Origin: Ww85 sp963745765
GTDB lineage: Bacteria; Desulfobacterota; Desulfobulbia; Desulfobulbales; Desulfocapsaceae
Reading direction: 5' to 3'
Length of the DNA: 64,000 bases
NCBI GenBank assembly: GCA_963745765.1
Contig: CAVUYQ010000016.1
Span: 1-64,000 of the forward strand
Shown: positions 25,107-34,269 of the stretch, piece after piece
Layout of the letters: each line of letters opens with the position of its first letter
Numbering within the stretch: position 1 is the first letter of the stretch
The notes under the pieces: generated by a model
What the model was told of the DNA's origin: nothing
Seen by the model: only the letters and a program-made list of their open reading frames with translations
Databases searched by the model: none
Translations under genes and position numbers: made by a program

Positions 25107-25274
25107 GAAAACTCCATTCGTTTTGAGAGGATTGGCCTGAAGGAGGCTTGAGCTGAGCCTACGAACTGAAATGCTAGATCATAGTGATGTACGGACAACC
25201 ATGATTTACACACATACCGTTAAAAGTATTACCGTGAAAGAGGCAGGAAGTCCCTTGGATTTTAAAATTTCGAG

Positions 25275-25790
25275 CACAGACACCACGGGTTTACCCGTGG
25301 ATGAATGAGCCCGGAGGCGGTATATATGCGGGATGAAAATCAATCGTTCATCCCATAGTACATACTACTTAAAATACCATATAGTGTGGGTATGTAAATA
25401 CCGCCGCAGCCTGAATCCTGGAGTTTGCAGTTATATACAAAAGATATTGCCGAAGTTGCTTCGAAGTATGCCCGGTGTTGAGATGGAGTCGATTGGCTTT
25501 GACCAAGATCATTTGCCATGCTTATGGTGATTCCACCCAAATACAGTATTTCAGAGGTGATGGGTAGATTGAAAAGCCAATCGGCGTCTCGAATACGACA
25601 GAAATTCAAATGGTTCGAGAAGGGATATTGGAAGGAAACATAGTTTGGTCGCCGGGTTACTTTGTAAGCAGCGTAGGCTTAGACGAAACTAAGATACGCC
25701 GCTATGTTGAATATCAAGGAAGGAAGGATTCAGGTCAACTCCACATGGAGTTGTGACCGTAGGTAACTCAGCTTTAGCCGGGGGACTATG
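25275..25790 (+). mobile_element. Degenerate IS200/IS605-type insertion sequence
   Basis: A broken Y1 transposase gene (25333-25756) flanked on the left by a perfect hairpin, CCACGGG-TTTA-CCCGTGG at 25283-25300, the kind of subterminal stem that the transposase recognises. The right end is less clear; TTTAGCCGGGGGACT near 25772 may belong to it. No accessory TnpB gene is present, so it is IS200-like rather than a full IS605. Ends are approximate. Confidence 0.7.
25333..25756 (+). pseudogene. tnpA: IS200-type Y1 transposase, one frameshift in the HUH motif
   Basis: N-terminal STYYLKYHIVWVCKYRR and MESIGFDQDH are typical of TnpA. The frame then breaks at 25511-25520: one A is missing where the second His of the HUH motif belongs (DH-L-H-ML). 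The other frame continues MVIPPKYSISEVMGRLKSQS, FKWFEKGYWKENIVWSPGYF and the tyrosine helix ETKIRRYVEYQGR to a TGA at 25754. Apart from this single deletion the 140-residue protein is complete, so inactivation looks recent or is an error in the sequence. Confidence 0.85.
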
Positions 25791-25799
25791 TTCCTGCAT

Positions 25800-26287
25800 A
25801 ATTGATACCAAATCCACTGCTCCAATGGCAATTATTCAAGGTGGCCGGCAAATTTGAACGGTACCGACTAAAACAGAAATCACTTTAGAGATACAGTGTA
25901 GCCATTCAACATATTTAAATACTTTTAAAAAAAAGAAATTAGAGGCGCGATGTAACGTTAAACTCAGTCGACGTATCTTTTCCCTGTCAACTTAAGGTTG
26001 GATGCATATTCGCTTTTAAAACGATTTGATCCTTGATATATCTGAAAAGTAGTTGAGTTAAATTGATAAGAACGAATATAATACCATGAGCAGTGTCATC
26101 TAGAGAAGCAAATTAAAATGGCGTGTTACTTCTGTAAGACACAACATATCGGTTCAAACAAGATCATAGAAGATATCGGGGAAACGAATTAGAGATCGGG
26201 CCGGGCGTGAGACAATAGCGATCAGAATACTGGTGAGCAACGGGATCGTCGGCAAAATCATTAGAAAGAGAAAGGGGTCTGAGTGCT
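25800..26287. other. AT-rich intergenic stretch, no gene
   Basis: About 490 bases after the IS remnant. A short plus-strand frame near 25826-25885 reads WQLFKVAGKFERYRLKQKSL before a stop and may be the tail of another transposon protein, but this is not certain. The rest shows no gene or structured RNA. Confidence 0.4.
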
Positions 26288-26620
26288 ATGAATGAGTTTT
26301 TTGCTAAAATAATTGCCCTGGTGGATTCAACACAACTTCCCCAGCAGCTGACAGACGTGGATTATGTCGGATTATTCAGTAATCCCTGGTTCCTCGTACC
26401 CTTCATAGCCATGGTCTGTTATATGCTGTGGAAGCAAAAATGGCGTGACCTTCTTTTTATTCTGATCTTTATAGGCTTATGGTGGATAAGCGGAACCGAT
26501 TACATGCAGAGCCTTGTTGTCGATGGTGAGGTGCAGATCAAAAAAATTCTGCCGGTGCTGTTTGGCGGTGCTTGCCTGCTCGGCCTCGTCATCTACCTTC
26601 TGTTCGGCCGTTCGGACTAG
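26288..26620 (+). CDS. Small hypothetical membrane protein
   Basis: A 110-residue protein with three hydrophobic segments: WFLVPFIAMVCYMLW (about residues 37-51), DLLFILIFIGLWWIS (57-71) and ILPVLFGGACLLGLVIYLLF (88-107). The N-terminal 35 residues are polar. No family recognised. An AAGGGG box lies about 12 bases before the ATG. It is 70 bases upstream of the cyclic-nucleotide-binding/DUF4388 gene on the same strand, so they may form one unit. Confidence 0.65.
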   Translation: MNEFFAKIIALVDSTQLPQQLTDVDYVGLFSNPWFLVPFIAMVCYMLWKQKWRDLLFILIFIGLWWISGTDYMQSLVVDGEVQIKKILPVLFGGACLLGLVIYLLFGRSD

Positions 26621-26689
26621 AAGGAGTGAAGGTTTTTAAAGCAATAAAGGCAACTGAGATAAACAGGCCCGGCTAAGTGGCTATAAGTT

Positions 26690-27829
26690 ATGACGGGGAT
26701 TAGATCCCGACAGGAGGACGCCATTTTTACTGATAAGAAAAAATCAACGGAATTCAAGCGGTTTAGAAACGCTATTTTTGTTATTGCCGAGGAAAATAAT
26801 TGTCCGCTTTACAATTCCGGCGAGGAGATAGAGGTAAGTGACGGAGCCCTGAAGCTTCCTGCCGGGAAGGCCACTTGTCTGATATTGGCCGAGGACGTAA
26901 TTGGTATGACAACGGATGATATTGCATATGAATCCGTACATTTGAATCCGCGTGAGAAAAAAAAATTCGGTTGCAGCGGCTGTATCGGCACTATCAAGTT
27001 TGAATATAAAAAAGAAAGAGACTTCACGACGCTGCAGATGAAAATGCTTGCAGAGGCTGAGCGGAAAGAAAAGATCCGGCAGGTGGCAAAGTACACTGAT
27101 TCCCTGAAGTCGAATAACCTGTTTGGTACGCTGAAAGACGATGAAATACTAGATATAGCCATCCTGCTGGAATATGAAGATTTTATCGGTGGTGACACCA
27201 TAGCTCGCAAGGGATTCCCCGGTAACAAACTGTTTATTATCATCAAGGGAAAGGTCGAAGTTCTTAACGATGAGGAAACCGTGCTTGGGGAGATGGGTAA
27301 AAACGAGGTTTTCGGTGAAATGAGTCTGCTTTCAGGAGGTAACCTCTCCACGACGATACGGGCTATAGAGCCTTGCACGATCGGGACCATGAGCCAGAAA
27401 AACTTCCGGCATACCCTCAACCGTCATCCGGAACTGCAGACACTTTTCTATCGTTTGCTGGTGTCCCGGATCACCACGGTAAACCAGCAGAGAACCGACG
27501 AACTGGCTTCCGGTATGGTTGGCCAGATTGCCGATATATCAATGGTCGAAATCTGTCAGATGCTCAATGCCAACCAGAAGACCGGTTGTCTCAGGCTTGA
27601 GTCACCGTATTTTAATGGCGGATTGATTTTGATGAGGGAGAAATTGTCAAGGCAGATATCGGATCGAAAAAAGGACAGGAAGCCTTTTTCAGAAATTGTC
27701 GGTTTGACCCAGGGTCGGTTTAAATTTGTTCAGCAGTCTGACCCGCCAGAGGAGAGGCTTGAACCGATCGGCGGGTTCATGGCAATGCTGATGGAAGGAA
27801 TGAGGCGTCTCGACGATCTTGAGGAATAA
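26690..27829 (+). CDS. Cyclic-nucleotide-binding and DUF4388-like protein
   Basis: A 379-residue signalling protein in three parts. Residues 20-110 are an uncharacterised region with a CSGC motif; residues 145-260 are a cyclic-nucleotide-binding (Crp-type) domain with FIGGDTIARKGFPGNKLFII and EVFGEMSLLSGGNLSTTIRA; residues 275-360 resemble DUF4388 (MVEICQMLNANQKTGCLRL). Within the last part two opposite single-base shifts, a missing C near 27619 and an extra T near 27686, put about 22 residues in the wrong frame; the alternative frame reads RIDFDEGEIVKADIGSKKGQ, which fits DUF4388 far better. The protein has no DNA-binding or catalytic domain. It may pass a nucleotide signal to a partner; PilB in this window carries a similar domain. 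Confidence 0.8.
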   Translation: MTGIRSRQEDAIFTDKKKSTEFKRFRNAIFVIAEENNCPLYNSGEEIEVSDGALKLPAGKATCLILAEDVIGMTTDDIAYESVHLNPREKKKFGCSGCIGTIKFEYKKERDFTTLQMKMLAEAERKEKIRQVAKYTDSLKSNNLFGTLKDDEILDIAILLEYEDFIGGDTIARKGFPGNKLFIIIKGKVEVLNDEETVLGEMGKNEVFGEMSLLSGGNLSTTIRAIEPCTIGTMSQKNFRHTLNRHPELQTLFYRLLVSRITTVNQQRTDELASGMVGQIADISMVEICQMLNANQKTGCLRLESPYFNGGLILMREKLSRQISDRKKDRKPFSEIVGLTQGRFKFVQQSDPPEERLEPIGGFMAMLMEGMRRLDDLEE

Positions 27830-27937
27830 GAGCTGCTGCCGGATTTACCGTGCATCAGCTTTTTACACCTCTCCAGGTGCGGGCTGGGGATTATCTGCTT
27901 GCTGATACGATAACAGACAGGCTGACACATCTCCAGT

Positions 27938-28648
27938 ATGAGCAGACGACAGCTTAGGCGTGAGATTGTTCGACTTCTGAGTCATCCTGAGTTGATGGTT
28001 ATTCTCAGGAAGTTGCAGGAAATTCCCGCCAAGGAATTGTTAAATCCACTTTTTTCATGCTTATGCCATCCCGAAGAGATGGTGCGCTGGCATACCGTCA
28101 GCGCTTTTGGTTATGTTGTCCCAACTATCGCCGGAGAAAATCTTGAAGATGCCAGGATCGTTATGCGCCGTTTTCTCTGGATGCTCAATGACGAGTCCGG
28201 TGGAATCGGCTGGGGAGTACCCGAGGCTATGGGTGAGGTGATGTCTCAGCATGAGACTTTGGCCGATGAGTATGTACACATGCTTGTTTCCTATAGCATC
28301 GATGATGGGCCTGGACTATTCCAGTATGGCAATTTCCTGGAGATGCCCACCATACAACACGGGCTCTTGTGGGGATTGTGCCGGGTGGCCGAAAAGCATG
28401 CAGATTTATTGTTAGAACGAGGCATTGAGGCAAACCTCGGCTGCTATTTTTCCTCTCCGGACAGCCAGGTGAGGGGACTGGTCTGCCGGTTGTGCGGCAG
28501 GCTTGCCTTGACATCCTTTCAATCAATGCTCACCGCAGCCGCCAGTGACCATCAGTATGTCAGACTATATCAGTCCGGTGACTTTATCAACTGCAGCGTA
28601 TCCGAACTTGCACAACAGGCGTTGATGCGTCTGCAGATGGTATCCTGA
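27938..28648 (+). CDS. DVU0298-like HEAT-repeat protein
   Basis: A 236-residue helical protein. HPEEMVRWHTVSAFGYVV, SGGIGWGVPEAMGEVMSQHE, LFQYGNFLEMPTIQHGLLWG and SPDSQVRGLVCRLCGRL are tandem helical repeats resembling the DVU0298 family, conserved in sulfate-reducing and related deltaproteobacteria and of unknown role. The repeat of His, Trp and Gly-rich turns is like HEAT/lyase-type scaffolds. There is no strong Shine-Dalgarno before the ATG at 27938. It follows the cyclic-nucleotide-binding gene by about 100 bases. Confidence 0.75.
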   Translation: MSRRQLRREIVRLLSHPELMVILRKLQEIPAKELLNPLFSCLCHPEEMVRWHTVSAFGYVVPTIAGENLEDARIVMRRFLWMLNDESGGIGWGVPEAMGEVMSQHETLADEYVHMLVSYSIDDGPGLFQYGNFLEMPTIQHGLLWGLCRVAEKHADLLLERGIEANLGCYFSSPDSQVRGLVCRLCGRLALTSFQSMLTAAASDHQYVRLYQSGDFINCSVSELAQQALMRLQMVS

Positions 28649-28854
28649 AGGTAAAGCGACCCGATTAATCGCCTCTAATGAACATCGCCAGGCATTGAAA
28701 CAATGGCAGAGGGTTATCGTACAAAGTCGTGTTGATTTTCTAAAATGCTGGACGGGAATTGACCGGAATATTTCATCGAGTTGAGACAGCCTGCTTATCC
28801 AGAGACTTGAAATACATAAGTGCATTTCCGGGAAATGTTTATGAACTGTTCAGG

Positions 28855-29719
28855 CTAACGCTCAAGAACTCCGGACGGTAATGGCATCGCCTGTTCTGAC
28901 GCAAGACAATAACCGCCATCAAGCCTGATCTGGGCACCGGTCATATAAGGTGCCTTTGTGGACAGAAAATAGACGATTTCTGCTACCTCATCAGGTGTGC
29001 CTGAACGTTTTAGCAGGGTGTGATCAAGAAGATCCTGCCTCTGGCGTTCGGAGAGGAGTGACCAGCCCCTGGTGTTCTTGCGCATGCCGGCCGCGGATCA
29101 GGCCAAGCATTAGCTCATTGACCCGTATCTCGGGGGCTGCCTCTCGCGCCCATGTTTCGGTAAAGGAGGAGATACTTCTGTTTGCCGCGCTATAGCCGTC
29201 GCTGAAAAGCAGTGCTGCCGGTCCTGCTCTGCCGGTAATTCCTGCTATTGATGTTATATTGATAAATGCGCCGTTTCCACTTTTTTTCATCAGGGGCAGA
29301 CAGGACTGATACAGGTTCCATTTGGCGGTGACCGTTGTCTTGAATTCAAGTTCCCATTGATCGCGATTAAGCTTGAGATCATAGGATCCATGTACAACAG
29401 GCATACCGCCCCGCTCAATGTTATTGATAACGATGTGCAGCTTGCCTATTTCCTTTTTAACGAGGTTAACGAGGTCAATACTATCTTCTTTGCGGGTAAG
29501 ATCGCAGGGAAGACAGAGAAAATGGTAATCGGCGCTGCTGAATTCCTGTTTCATCTCCTCTGTTGATTCAGGCCAGTCGTTGTAAAATGGTAATACCAGA
29601 CGCGCACCGTTCATCGCGAATTTGCGGGCAATGGCTCTGCCTATGGGACGACTGGCCCCGGGAACAAGAACAACACGGTCTTGCAGTTCCATCTTGGTCT
29701 CCAGGTCTTGTTTAATCAC
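28855..29719 (-). pseudogene. Short-chain dehydrogenase/reductase, one frameshift
   Basis: The first 200 residues (ATG at 29719) are an SDR: VVLVPGASRPIGRAIARK for NAD(P) binding, INNIERGG, INITSIAGITGRAG with the catalytic Ser, and DGYSAANRSISSF. A one-base deletion near 29090 moves the rest to another frame, KNTRGWSLLSERQRQDLLDH, GTPDEVAEIVYFLSTKAPYM and TGAQIRLDGGY, which restores a FabG-like C-terminus of about 285 residues total. The usual YxxxK reads YSAAN, so the catalytic Lys is Asn; even an intact version may not be a normal reductase. Its start overlaps the stop of the methyltransferase upstream, so they form one unit. Confidence 0.78.
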
Positions 29720-30412
29720 GATGAGAGTGACTGGTTAAGCAAAGCATAGCTGTTGGTCTTTGTTCGGAAATCATCATCAATTCTTAAGGCACAGCAGAGA
29801 ACAGCACGGTCAAATGGTCGGGAGATGATCTCGATGACTTCATCATGGCTGCAATGTTTACTCAGAAATCCCTCGAGGCCGCCCCGCTGCATCCAGCCCT
29901 GATAATGCACCTTATGCATCTTCCCTGCGAGTCTTTCGATGAGTGGAATGATAATAACTGCTGTACATTTTGCCCGTTAGAGCGGACGGTGCCTTTGCAT
30001 AGTCTGTCAGAACGAGCGTGCCTCCCTGTCTGATGGTTCTTCGGCAATTTTTGAAAATGGTATCGGCCACGGTGGGATGTTTTTCATGAAGCCCAAAGGA
30101 AATGATGGCACAATCAAAAAATCCGGGATTAACGATGTCTTGTTCAGCGTCCAAAAGGTGCAGATTCACCGTGTCTGAACAGTTCCTTCCGGCCTGTTCG
30201 AGCATAGCCAGTGAGTTGTCAATGCCCCAGAGTGACATCCCTGGGCCCTCAAGCAGTTGCAGTTGATCGCCGGTTCCGCAGCAGACATCAATTATTTGCC
30301 GGTAACCTTTATAGTGAATATAGGTTCTTATATCCCGGCGAATTGACTGTAGCAGCGGTGAAATGCAGTAATTATAGATTACGGCTGATGACCGGTATGC
30401 GTCGGTGCTCAT
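29716..30412 (-). pseudogene. Class I SAM-dependent methyltransferase, one frameshift
   Basis: From the ATG at 30412 the sequence has motif I IIDVCCGTGDQLQLLEG, the acidic end of strand 2 (LWGIDNSLAML), HLLDAEQDI, then FDCAIISFGLHE and GTLVLTDYAKAP, all as in UbiE-like methyltransferases. Between about 29985 and 29930 the frame shifts; the other frame gives IPLIERLAGKMHKVHYQGWM, RGGLEGFLSKH and ends at 29716. The joined product would be about 230 residues. The substrate is unknown. It overlaps the SDR gene by four bases. Confidence 0.75.
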
Positions 30413-30616
30413 TCTTTTCTCACAGGTGCAGCGATGAAGGGAAAACCATTGCTGTTTACGATGCTCATGATCATAAATGGAAAGAAGTCTAATTCAAAGA
30501 AGAATATTACGAGCGTTGATCTCAGTGTCACTCTTGCCTAAAAGACGAAAAGCGTTACCTTATGTCTCTTTAAGAATGTTTTTTAGAATAAATTTATAAT
30601 CGGATTTTCCTGACCT

Positions 30617-33466
30617 ATGCTTCATTTCTTTTTTCGTTGTATCTTCGTTATCCTCTCCGTTTTCTGGTTTGGTGTTTTACCGCTGCAGGCAGCCTCTGAG
30701 GCGGCTGCAGGGGATTGTTTCTCCACGGCATGGCCGCATGAGCAAAGTAATCTGAAACCGGATCCGGAACTGATCTTTGGGCGGCTTGATAACGGTTTCA
30801 GATATGTTCTCAAGGTAAACCGGGAACCGGCGGATCGTGTGGCTCTCTTTCTTGATGTTCAGGCCGGATCCATAAACGAGAAAGAGGGTGAGCAGGGAAT
30901 CGCCCATTTTCTCGAACATATGGTGTTCAATGGTTCGACACACTTCAGACCGGGAGAACTTGTCGGTTATTTCCAGTCGCTCGGTATGAGTTTCGGAGGG
31001 GATACCAATGCCCATACCAACTATACTGAAACGGTATATAAATTAATCCTGCCGGATGGGCAGCGTTCAGACCTCGATAAAGGTCTTCTGGTTCTCAATG
31101 ATTATGCATCGGGAGCCCTGTTGCTTGAAAAAGAAGTGGAGCGTGAGCGGGGCGTTATCCTGGCTGAAAAAACGGCGCGGGATTCTGCCGGATATCGCGC
31201 TCATCTTAAAAAAACATCATTTGAGTTGGATGGGACCCTTATTCCTCAGAGGAATGTCATTGGAAATGATACGGTACTTCAATCAGCTGACAGCGAGATT
31301 TTGCGTCATTTCTATGAAAAATGGTATCGGCCTGAAAATATGGTGCTGGTTCTCGTCGGTGATTTTGAGATAGAGGATGCTAAAACTCTTATTGCCAAAC
31401 ATTTCAGCGGGGTCAAGGGGAAAGGACCTGTTCCTGAATGTCCGGATTACGGGCAACTCCGGGTCAAAGACGATCACGTTTTTTATTTCTATGAACCGGA
31501 GCAGGGTTATACCGATGTGACTATTGAGGTTCTGAGCAATAAAAAAAGACAGCATGACTCCCTGGCCCTGCGGCAGGAAACGCTCTACCAACTGATGGCG
31601 GCACGTATTATTAATCATCGCCTTGAGAAACTGGCTGAACAGGCCGGTTCAGCTTTTTCTCAACCGTACTATTATGCGGGACCACTCTTTGACCGTTTTC
31701 AGACCGCAGGAATTAAGGCCCAGACCAGCGGCGACAAATGGCGGGACACACTCGCTGCTCTGGACAAGGTTCTCAGGCAGGTGGTTACTTTCGGTTTTAC
31801 CGACGCCGAACTTGCGCGGGTAAAGAAGGAATTTCTCAATGAAATTGAAGACACTGTGCTCACCCAGGATACCAGAAATTCTCTGGTGCTGGCCGCCAGC
31901 ATTATCGACAATGTGAACAGTGATCGCGTTATGCAGTCGCCTGAGCAGGAAGCGCTTCTTTATGCACCTTTCATACGAAGCGTTAACGCCGAAAAACTCC
32001 ATGATCTTTTTGATCGAGACTGGCAGAACAGGGACTGGCTCGTCCAGATTGTCGGTGATGCCAAACTGCCGGGACCGGATGAAGAGCAGTATCTCAGTGA
32101 ATATGTAGATTCTCTGAAAAATAGTAAAATCGAACCGCCAATAGAAACTGCTGATCTTGTTTTTCCGTACCTGACCACTCCACGGGGTACGATAAAGCCA
32201 GTGAAAACAGAAGAATTTGCTGATATCGGAGTAACGAGATATACCTATGGAAACGGTTTGATCCTCAATCTCAAAAAGACGGATTTCAAGGAGAATGAGG
32301 TTTCCGTTTCCATCAACTTTGGGGATGGCAAAAAAAGCGTTTTGCTGCCGGGACTTGCGATGCTTGCCGAAGATGTGGTTAACGGGTCAGGGACCGGCAC
32401 CCTGAGACGAACAGCACTGCAGCAGCTGTTGAGCGGCAGCTCCGTTCAGTATGGTTTTCGGATCGGTGAAGATTCTTTCAGCTGGGAAGGTTCCTGTGTT
32501 GCGAATGATACGGAGCTTCTATTTCAGGTATTGCAGGCGGTCATACTTGATCCGGGCTTCAGGCCGGAAACCTATGAACAGGTGATGAAGGCGGCAAAGC
32601 TGATGTTTCAGCGCATGGAAAGAGATATCGATGGAAAACTCAGGACGCGGATCGAACCGTTTTTTACCGGCAACAATGCCGCTTTCGGGCTGCCTGAATG
32701 GCAACAATTTCAGTCCCTGACACTGAGAGATGTCAGTGACTGGCTGCTACCGTATTTCAATCGAGCGCCTCTTGAAATATCGGTTGTCGGAGATATCGAC
32801 CGGGAGCTGGTGGAGCAAATCGTTTCACGCTTTTTCGGTTTTCTTGAAAACAGGGATTATCAACAGGATTTTAGTAAATCTATCGATTTTCCTGCCGGTG
32901 AAAGTCTCGAAGTCAACGTTAATTCTTCTATTTCAAAATCGGTTATTCGCCTGGCCTGGCTTACCGACGATTTCTGGGATATCCACCGGACCAGGCGGTT
33001 GAATATACTGGCGGCAGTACTTGAAGACAGGTTGAGAAAAAGCATTAGAGAAAAGCTTGGTTCAAGTTATGCGCCTGCGGCTTACAGTATGACAAGCAGG
33101 GTCTATCCCGGTTTCGGTATGCTGGTCGTTCAGGTCGTCGTCGACAATGAACTGCTGGATTCTATAAAACAGGAAGTTCTCGGTGTTGTCGCCACATTGA
33201 AAGAACAGCCGGTCGATCTCAAAGAATTAAACAGGGCCCAAAAACCCTTCCTGACTTCGTTGAAAGAAACTATCAGGACAAATGGCTACTGGCTTCATTC
33301 AGTTCTTGCGCTTTCTTCCAGATATTCGCAGCAATTAGTCTGGCCGCTGCAGATGATTGATGATTATCGGTCTATCACTGTTGAGGATATCAACCTGCTG
33401 GCTGAGACGTATCTGATAGAATCCAGGCTGGCCACAGGGATTGTTCGTGCAACAGACGGGACATGA
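30617..33466 (+). CDS. Secreted M16-family zinc metalloprotease (pitrilysin type)
   Basis: A 949-residue protein made of two M16 halves after a signal peptide (IFVILSVFWFGVLPLQA). The inverted zinc motif HFLEH is near residue 97 (HxxEH), with the downstream Glu in LLEKEVERERGVILAE. The second half (about residues 520-949) is the inactive partner domain, beginning TRYTYGNGLILNLKKT. Such periplasmic enzymes degrade small peptides and signal remnants. The length and double layout match the family and no frameshift is seen, unlike most neighbours. Confidence 0.93.
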   Translation: MLHFFFRCIFVILSVFWFGVLPLQAASEAAAGDCFSTAWPHEQSNLKPDPELIFGRLDNGFRYVLKVNREPADRVALFLDVQAGSINEKEGEQGIAHFLEHMVFNGSTHFRPGELVGYFQSLGMSFGGDTNAHTNYTETVYKLILPDGQRSDLDKGLLVLNDYASGALLLEKEVERERGVILAEKTARDSAGYRAHLKKTSFELDGTLIPQRNVIGNDTVLQSADSEILRHFYEKWYRPENMVLVLVGDFEIEDAKTLIAKHFSGVKGKGPVPECPDYGQLRVKDDHVFYFYEPEQGYTDVTIEVLSNKKRQHDSLALRQETLYQLMAARIINHRLEKLAEQAGSAFSQPYYYAGPLFDRFQTAGIKAQTSGDKWRDTLAALDKVLRQVVTFGFTDAELARVKKEFLNEIEDTVLTQDTRNSLVLAASIIDNVNSDRVMQSPEQEALLYAPFIRSVNAEKLHDLFDRDWQNRDWLVQIVGDAKLPGPDEEQYLSEYVDSLKNSKIEPPIETADLVFPYLTTPRGTIKPVKTEEFADIGVTRYTYGNGLILNLKKTDFKENEVSVSINFGDGKKSVLLPGLAMLAEDVVNGSGTGTLRRTALQQLLSGSSVQYGFRIGEDSFSWEGSCVANDTELLFQVLQAVILDPGFRPETYEQVMKAAKLMFQRMERDIDGKLRTRIEPFFTGNNAAFGLPEWQQFQSLTLRDVSDWLLPYFNRAPLEISVVGDIDRELVEQIVSRFFGFLENRDYQQDFSKSIDFPAGESLEVNVNSSISKSVIRLAWLTDDFWDIHRTRRLNILAAVLEDRLRKSIREKLGSSYAPAAYSMTSRVYPGFGMLVVQVVVDNELLDSIKQEVLGVVATLKEQPVDLKELNRAQKPFLTSLKETIRTNGYWLHSVLALSSRYSQQLVWPLQMIDDYRSITVEDINLLAETYLIESRLATGIVRATDGT

Positions 33467-33506
33467 TAAGAGATTATTCAAGCCTCCCTTCGTGAAAGCG
33501 CTCGTT

Positions 33507-34256
33507 TCAATTCATGAGAACCTTGACGCTGCAACTGTTTTTACGAATGATGATAGTCGAGAAGTAGTGCGGCATCGCTTCCATCTTATCGATTCGATGG
33601 AAGACTTTTTCTCCCTTCATACCGGCGCGTTCCACCAGTATTGCCTGCTCCAGCAGATTGCATTCCCGCAGTAAAATCGATAATCGATCAAGTACCCGAT
33701 GTACTTTCATCAAAATGACCGTATCAAACCGGGTAAGCACGTCCTTGATCCGTTCATCCGAGAATGTTGCCGGAATGATTGCTACCATCTCATCCCCGAG
33801 ACAGATGGGCGTGGCGAGAGCCGCTGAACAACTGCTCATGGCAGGAATGCCGGGTATGAAGACGGTTTCAGTTTCCGGCCTGATGCCGCAGATGGTTTCA
33901 TAAAGATAATACCCGGTTGAGTAGATTGCCGGATCTCCGAGGGTGGGAAAGCAGACGTCTTTACCCTGTCCCAGGTTGAAGAGTACCGTTTCAGCGGCAT
34001 GTCGCCAGGCAACAAGAACCTCCGGGTCGGGATCATATCCGATGCGGATTTTTTTCATCGGAAAATGCAGTTCATGGACTTCTTTTCCATTTATATCAAT
34101 AACTTGTTTGACTATATCAAGCGCTGTCGAGGTCCCTGCAAGAGAGCCCCTCGGCGAGATAATGACTGAACATGAAGTAAGAATATTTACTGCTTTCAGC
34201 GTCAGGAGTTCGGGGTCACCTGGGCCGGTACCGACAATATAAAGTTTGGCAGTCAT
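33507..34256 (-). CDS. cbiL: Cobalt-precorrin-2 C20-methyltransferase
   Basis: A 249-residue SAM-dependent tetrapyrrole methylase of the CbiL/CobI type, which methylates C20 of (cobalt-)precorrin-2 in cobalamin synthesis. It has the N-terminal LYIVGTGPGDPELLTLKAV, the ring-binding loop FPTLGDPAIYSTGYYL and VFIPGIPAMSSCSAALATP. It ends the minus-strand run btuC-btuD-btuF-cbiL under a cobalamin riboswitch. No other corrin-ring gene lies nearby, so this methylase is separated from the rest of the pathway. Confidence 0.9.
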   Translation of the reverse strand: MTAKLYIVGTGPGDPELLTLKAVNILTSCSVIISPRGSLAGTSTALDIVKQVIDINGKEVHELHFPMKKIRIGYDPDPEVLVAWRHAAETVLFNLGQGKDVCFPTLGDPAIYSTGYYLYETICGIRPETETVFIPGIPAMSSCSAALATPICLGDEMVAIIPATFSDERIKDVLTRFDTVILMKVHRVLDRLSILLRECNLLEQAILVERAGMKGEKVFHRIDKMEAMPHYFSTIIIRKNSCSVKVLMN

Positions 34257-34269
34257 GATTATCCGTCAA

